Below are positions 5,782-6,272 of a stretch of DNA of 6,272 nt, piece after piece. The stretch is taken from contig JADHUZ010000084.1 of NCBI GenBank assembly GCA_016784265.1, positions 1 through 6,272 of the forward strand. Reading direction: 5' to 3'. The stretch comes from Fidelibacterota bacterium (GTDB lineage Bacteria > Fidelibacterota > BS150m-G59). The position numbers were made by a program, and so were the translations under genes. The stretch's first letter is position 1. The number at the start of each line of letters is the position of its first letter. The notes below the pieces were generated by a model. The model was not told where the DNA came from. It ran no database searches and saw only the letters and a list, made by a program, of their open reading frames with translations.

Positions 5782-6272
5782 TGTTTACTATCTCCTCTTC
5801 CATTAGTTTTAGTTCTTTTAATTTGATCCAACGTGAATCCATTTCCTGTTCGCATTTACATCTTGTGATATTTTGATCAACTCCACACCCTGAACACAAA
5901 CCTTTGCAATCCGATTTACATAATATCTTCAACGGAATATTTACAATCAGCAATTCATAAAGCATCTTTTCACAGTCAATTTCATCCAAACGGCTTGCTG
6001 GTGAGATTCCAGAATCTTCCGCCAATATTGAAATACTTTCATCAATTGAGCAACTGTGTTGCGCATAGAACCGTTTCGTACATAGGTCACATACACAATC
6101 CAATTCAATCTTTGACGAACCAGAAATTTTAATTTTTGCTTCGGAGACTACGATGACAATATCGTAAAAAATTATATCACCAGTTTTTACAGAAAGTCCA
6201 ACATCTTCGATATTGATTTTGAATTGACCTTTGAACTGATGATTCCCCGATGGCAAATCTTCTAATTTTACT
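5768..6272 (-). CDS. yceD: DUF177/YceD family protein, start beyond window
   Basis: Member of the DUF177 (YceD) family almost always encoded just before rpmF; a role in 23S rRNA or 50S ribosome maturation has been reported for the family, but the biochemical activity is not well defined. In the visible 167 codons, the first residues read VKLEDLPSGNH, matching the usual family start (an LEDL-like motif a few residues after Met), so only a few codons are missing at the right edge. The first in-frame start-like codon, TTG at 6256, encodes the Leu of that motif and is probably not the true start. Two cysteine groups are seen, numbered from that TTG: CVCDLC (54-59) and CKSDCKGLCSGCG (113-125), followed by RCKCE. 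This is the cysteine-rich type, possibly metal-binding; E. coli YceD lacks much of the second group. A polar, Glu-rich tail ends inside rpmF. Confidence 0.9.
   Translation of the reverse strand, partial: VKLEDLPSGNHQFKGQFKINIEDVGLSVKTGDIIFYDIVIVVSEAKIKISGSSKIELDCVCDLCTKRFYAQHSCSIDESISILAEDSGISPASRLDEIDCEKMLYELLIVNIPLKILCKSDCKGLCSGCGVDQNITRCKCEQEMDSRWIKLKELKLMEEEIVNNGSS
5792..5797 (-). promoter_or_regulatory. Ribosome binding site of rpmF, inside yceD
   Basis: GAGGAG on the minus strand, ten bases before the rpmF ATG, formed by two glutamate codons near the YceD C-terminus (MEEEIV). Together with the 14-nt overlap it suggests that rpmF translation is tied to that of yceD. Confidence 0.65.

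Noticed and set aside
1..6272. A novel or accessory system such as a biosynthetic cluster, defence island or mobile element
   Set aside because: Every gene belongs to the conserved housekeeping yceD-rpmF-plsX-fab-acpP-rnc cluster; there are no transposase, integrase, repeat array or unknown genes.

Overview
The window is a single, very tightly packed minus-strand operon for membrane lipid synthesis. In transcription order (high to low coordinate) it holds a DUF177/YceD protein gene (start beyond the right edge), rpmF (ribosomal protein L32), plsX, fabH, fabD, fabG, acpP, fabF and the first 137 codons of rnc (RNase III, cut by the left edge). All enzymes with known active sites keep their catalytic residues, so nothing here looks decayed. 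The order yceD-rpmF-plsX-fabH-fabD-fabG-acpP-fabF-rnc is a classical, widely conserved bacterial arrangement. I see no mobile element, CRISPR array, RNA gene or undescribed multi-gene system.

Organism: a bacterium with moderately AT-rich DNA, Shine-Dalgarno-led translation and a complete type II fatty acid synthase core. The L32 start (MAHPKRK), the RNase III core and the four-Cys zinc form of L32 recall the Bacteroidetes/Chlorobi/Fibrobacteres-like (FCB) groups, but this is impression only and no phylum can be assigned safely.

Layout: 5768-6272 yceD (partial); 5602-5781 rpmF, overlapping yceD by 14 nt; about 4549-5586 plsX, whose start is unclear; 3563-4552 fabH, overlapping plsX by 4 nt; 2637-3575 fabD, overlapping fabH by 13 nt; 1910-2644 fabG, overlapping fabD by 8 nt; 1652-1888 acpP, after a 21-nt gap with the clearest ribosome binding site; 408-1652 fabF, joined to acpP as TAATG; 1-411 rnc, joined to fabF as TTGA. 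No stretch over 50 bases is free of coding sequence, so the promoter must lie to the right of the window, and no internal terminator is visible.

How the genes work together: FabD loads malonyl onto ACP, FabH starts the chain from acyl-CoA, FabG reduces the beta-keto product and FabF elongates. PlsX turns finished acyl-ACP into acyl-phosphate for phospholipid synthesis. The dehydratase, the enoyl reductase and acetyl-CoA carboxylase are not in the window. L32, YceD and RNase III tie the cluster to ribosome production.

Points worth a second look are small-scale: plsX has no ATG/GTG/TTG codon before its conserved first strand; fabH carries a strong internal Shine-Dalgarno with in-frame ATGs, paired with a perfect 9-base complement downstream; ACP has Gly in place of the usual Asp two residues after the phosphopantetheine serine; FabG has an acidic residue at the cofactor-selecting position; and RNase III has Glu in place of one catalytic Asp.
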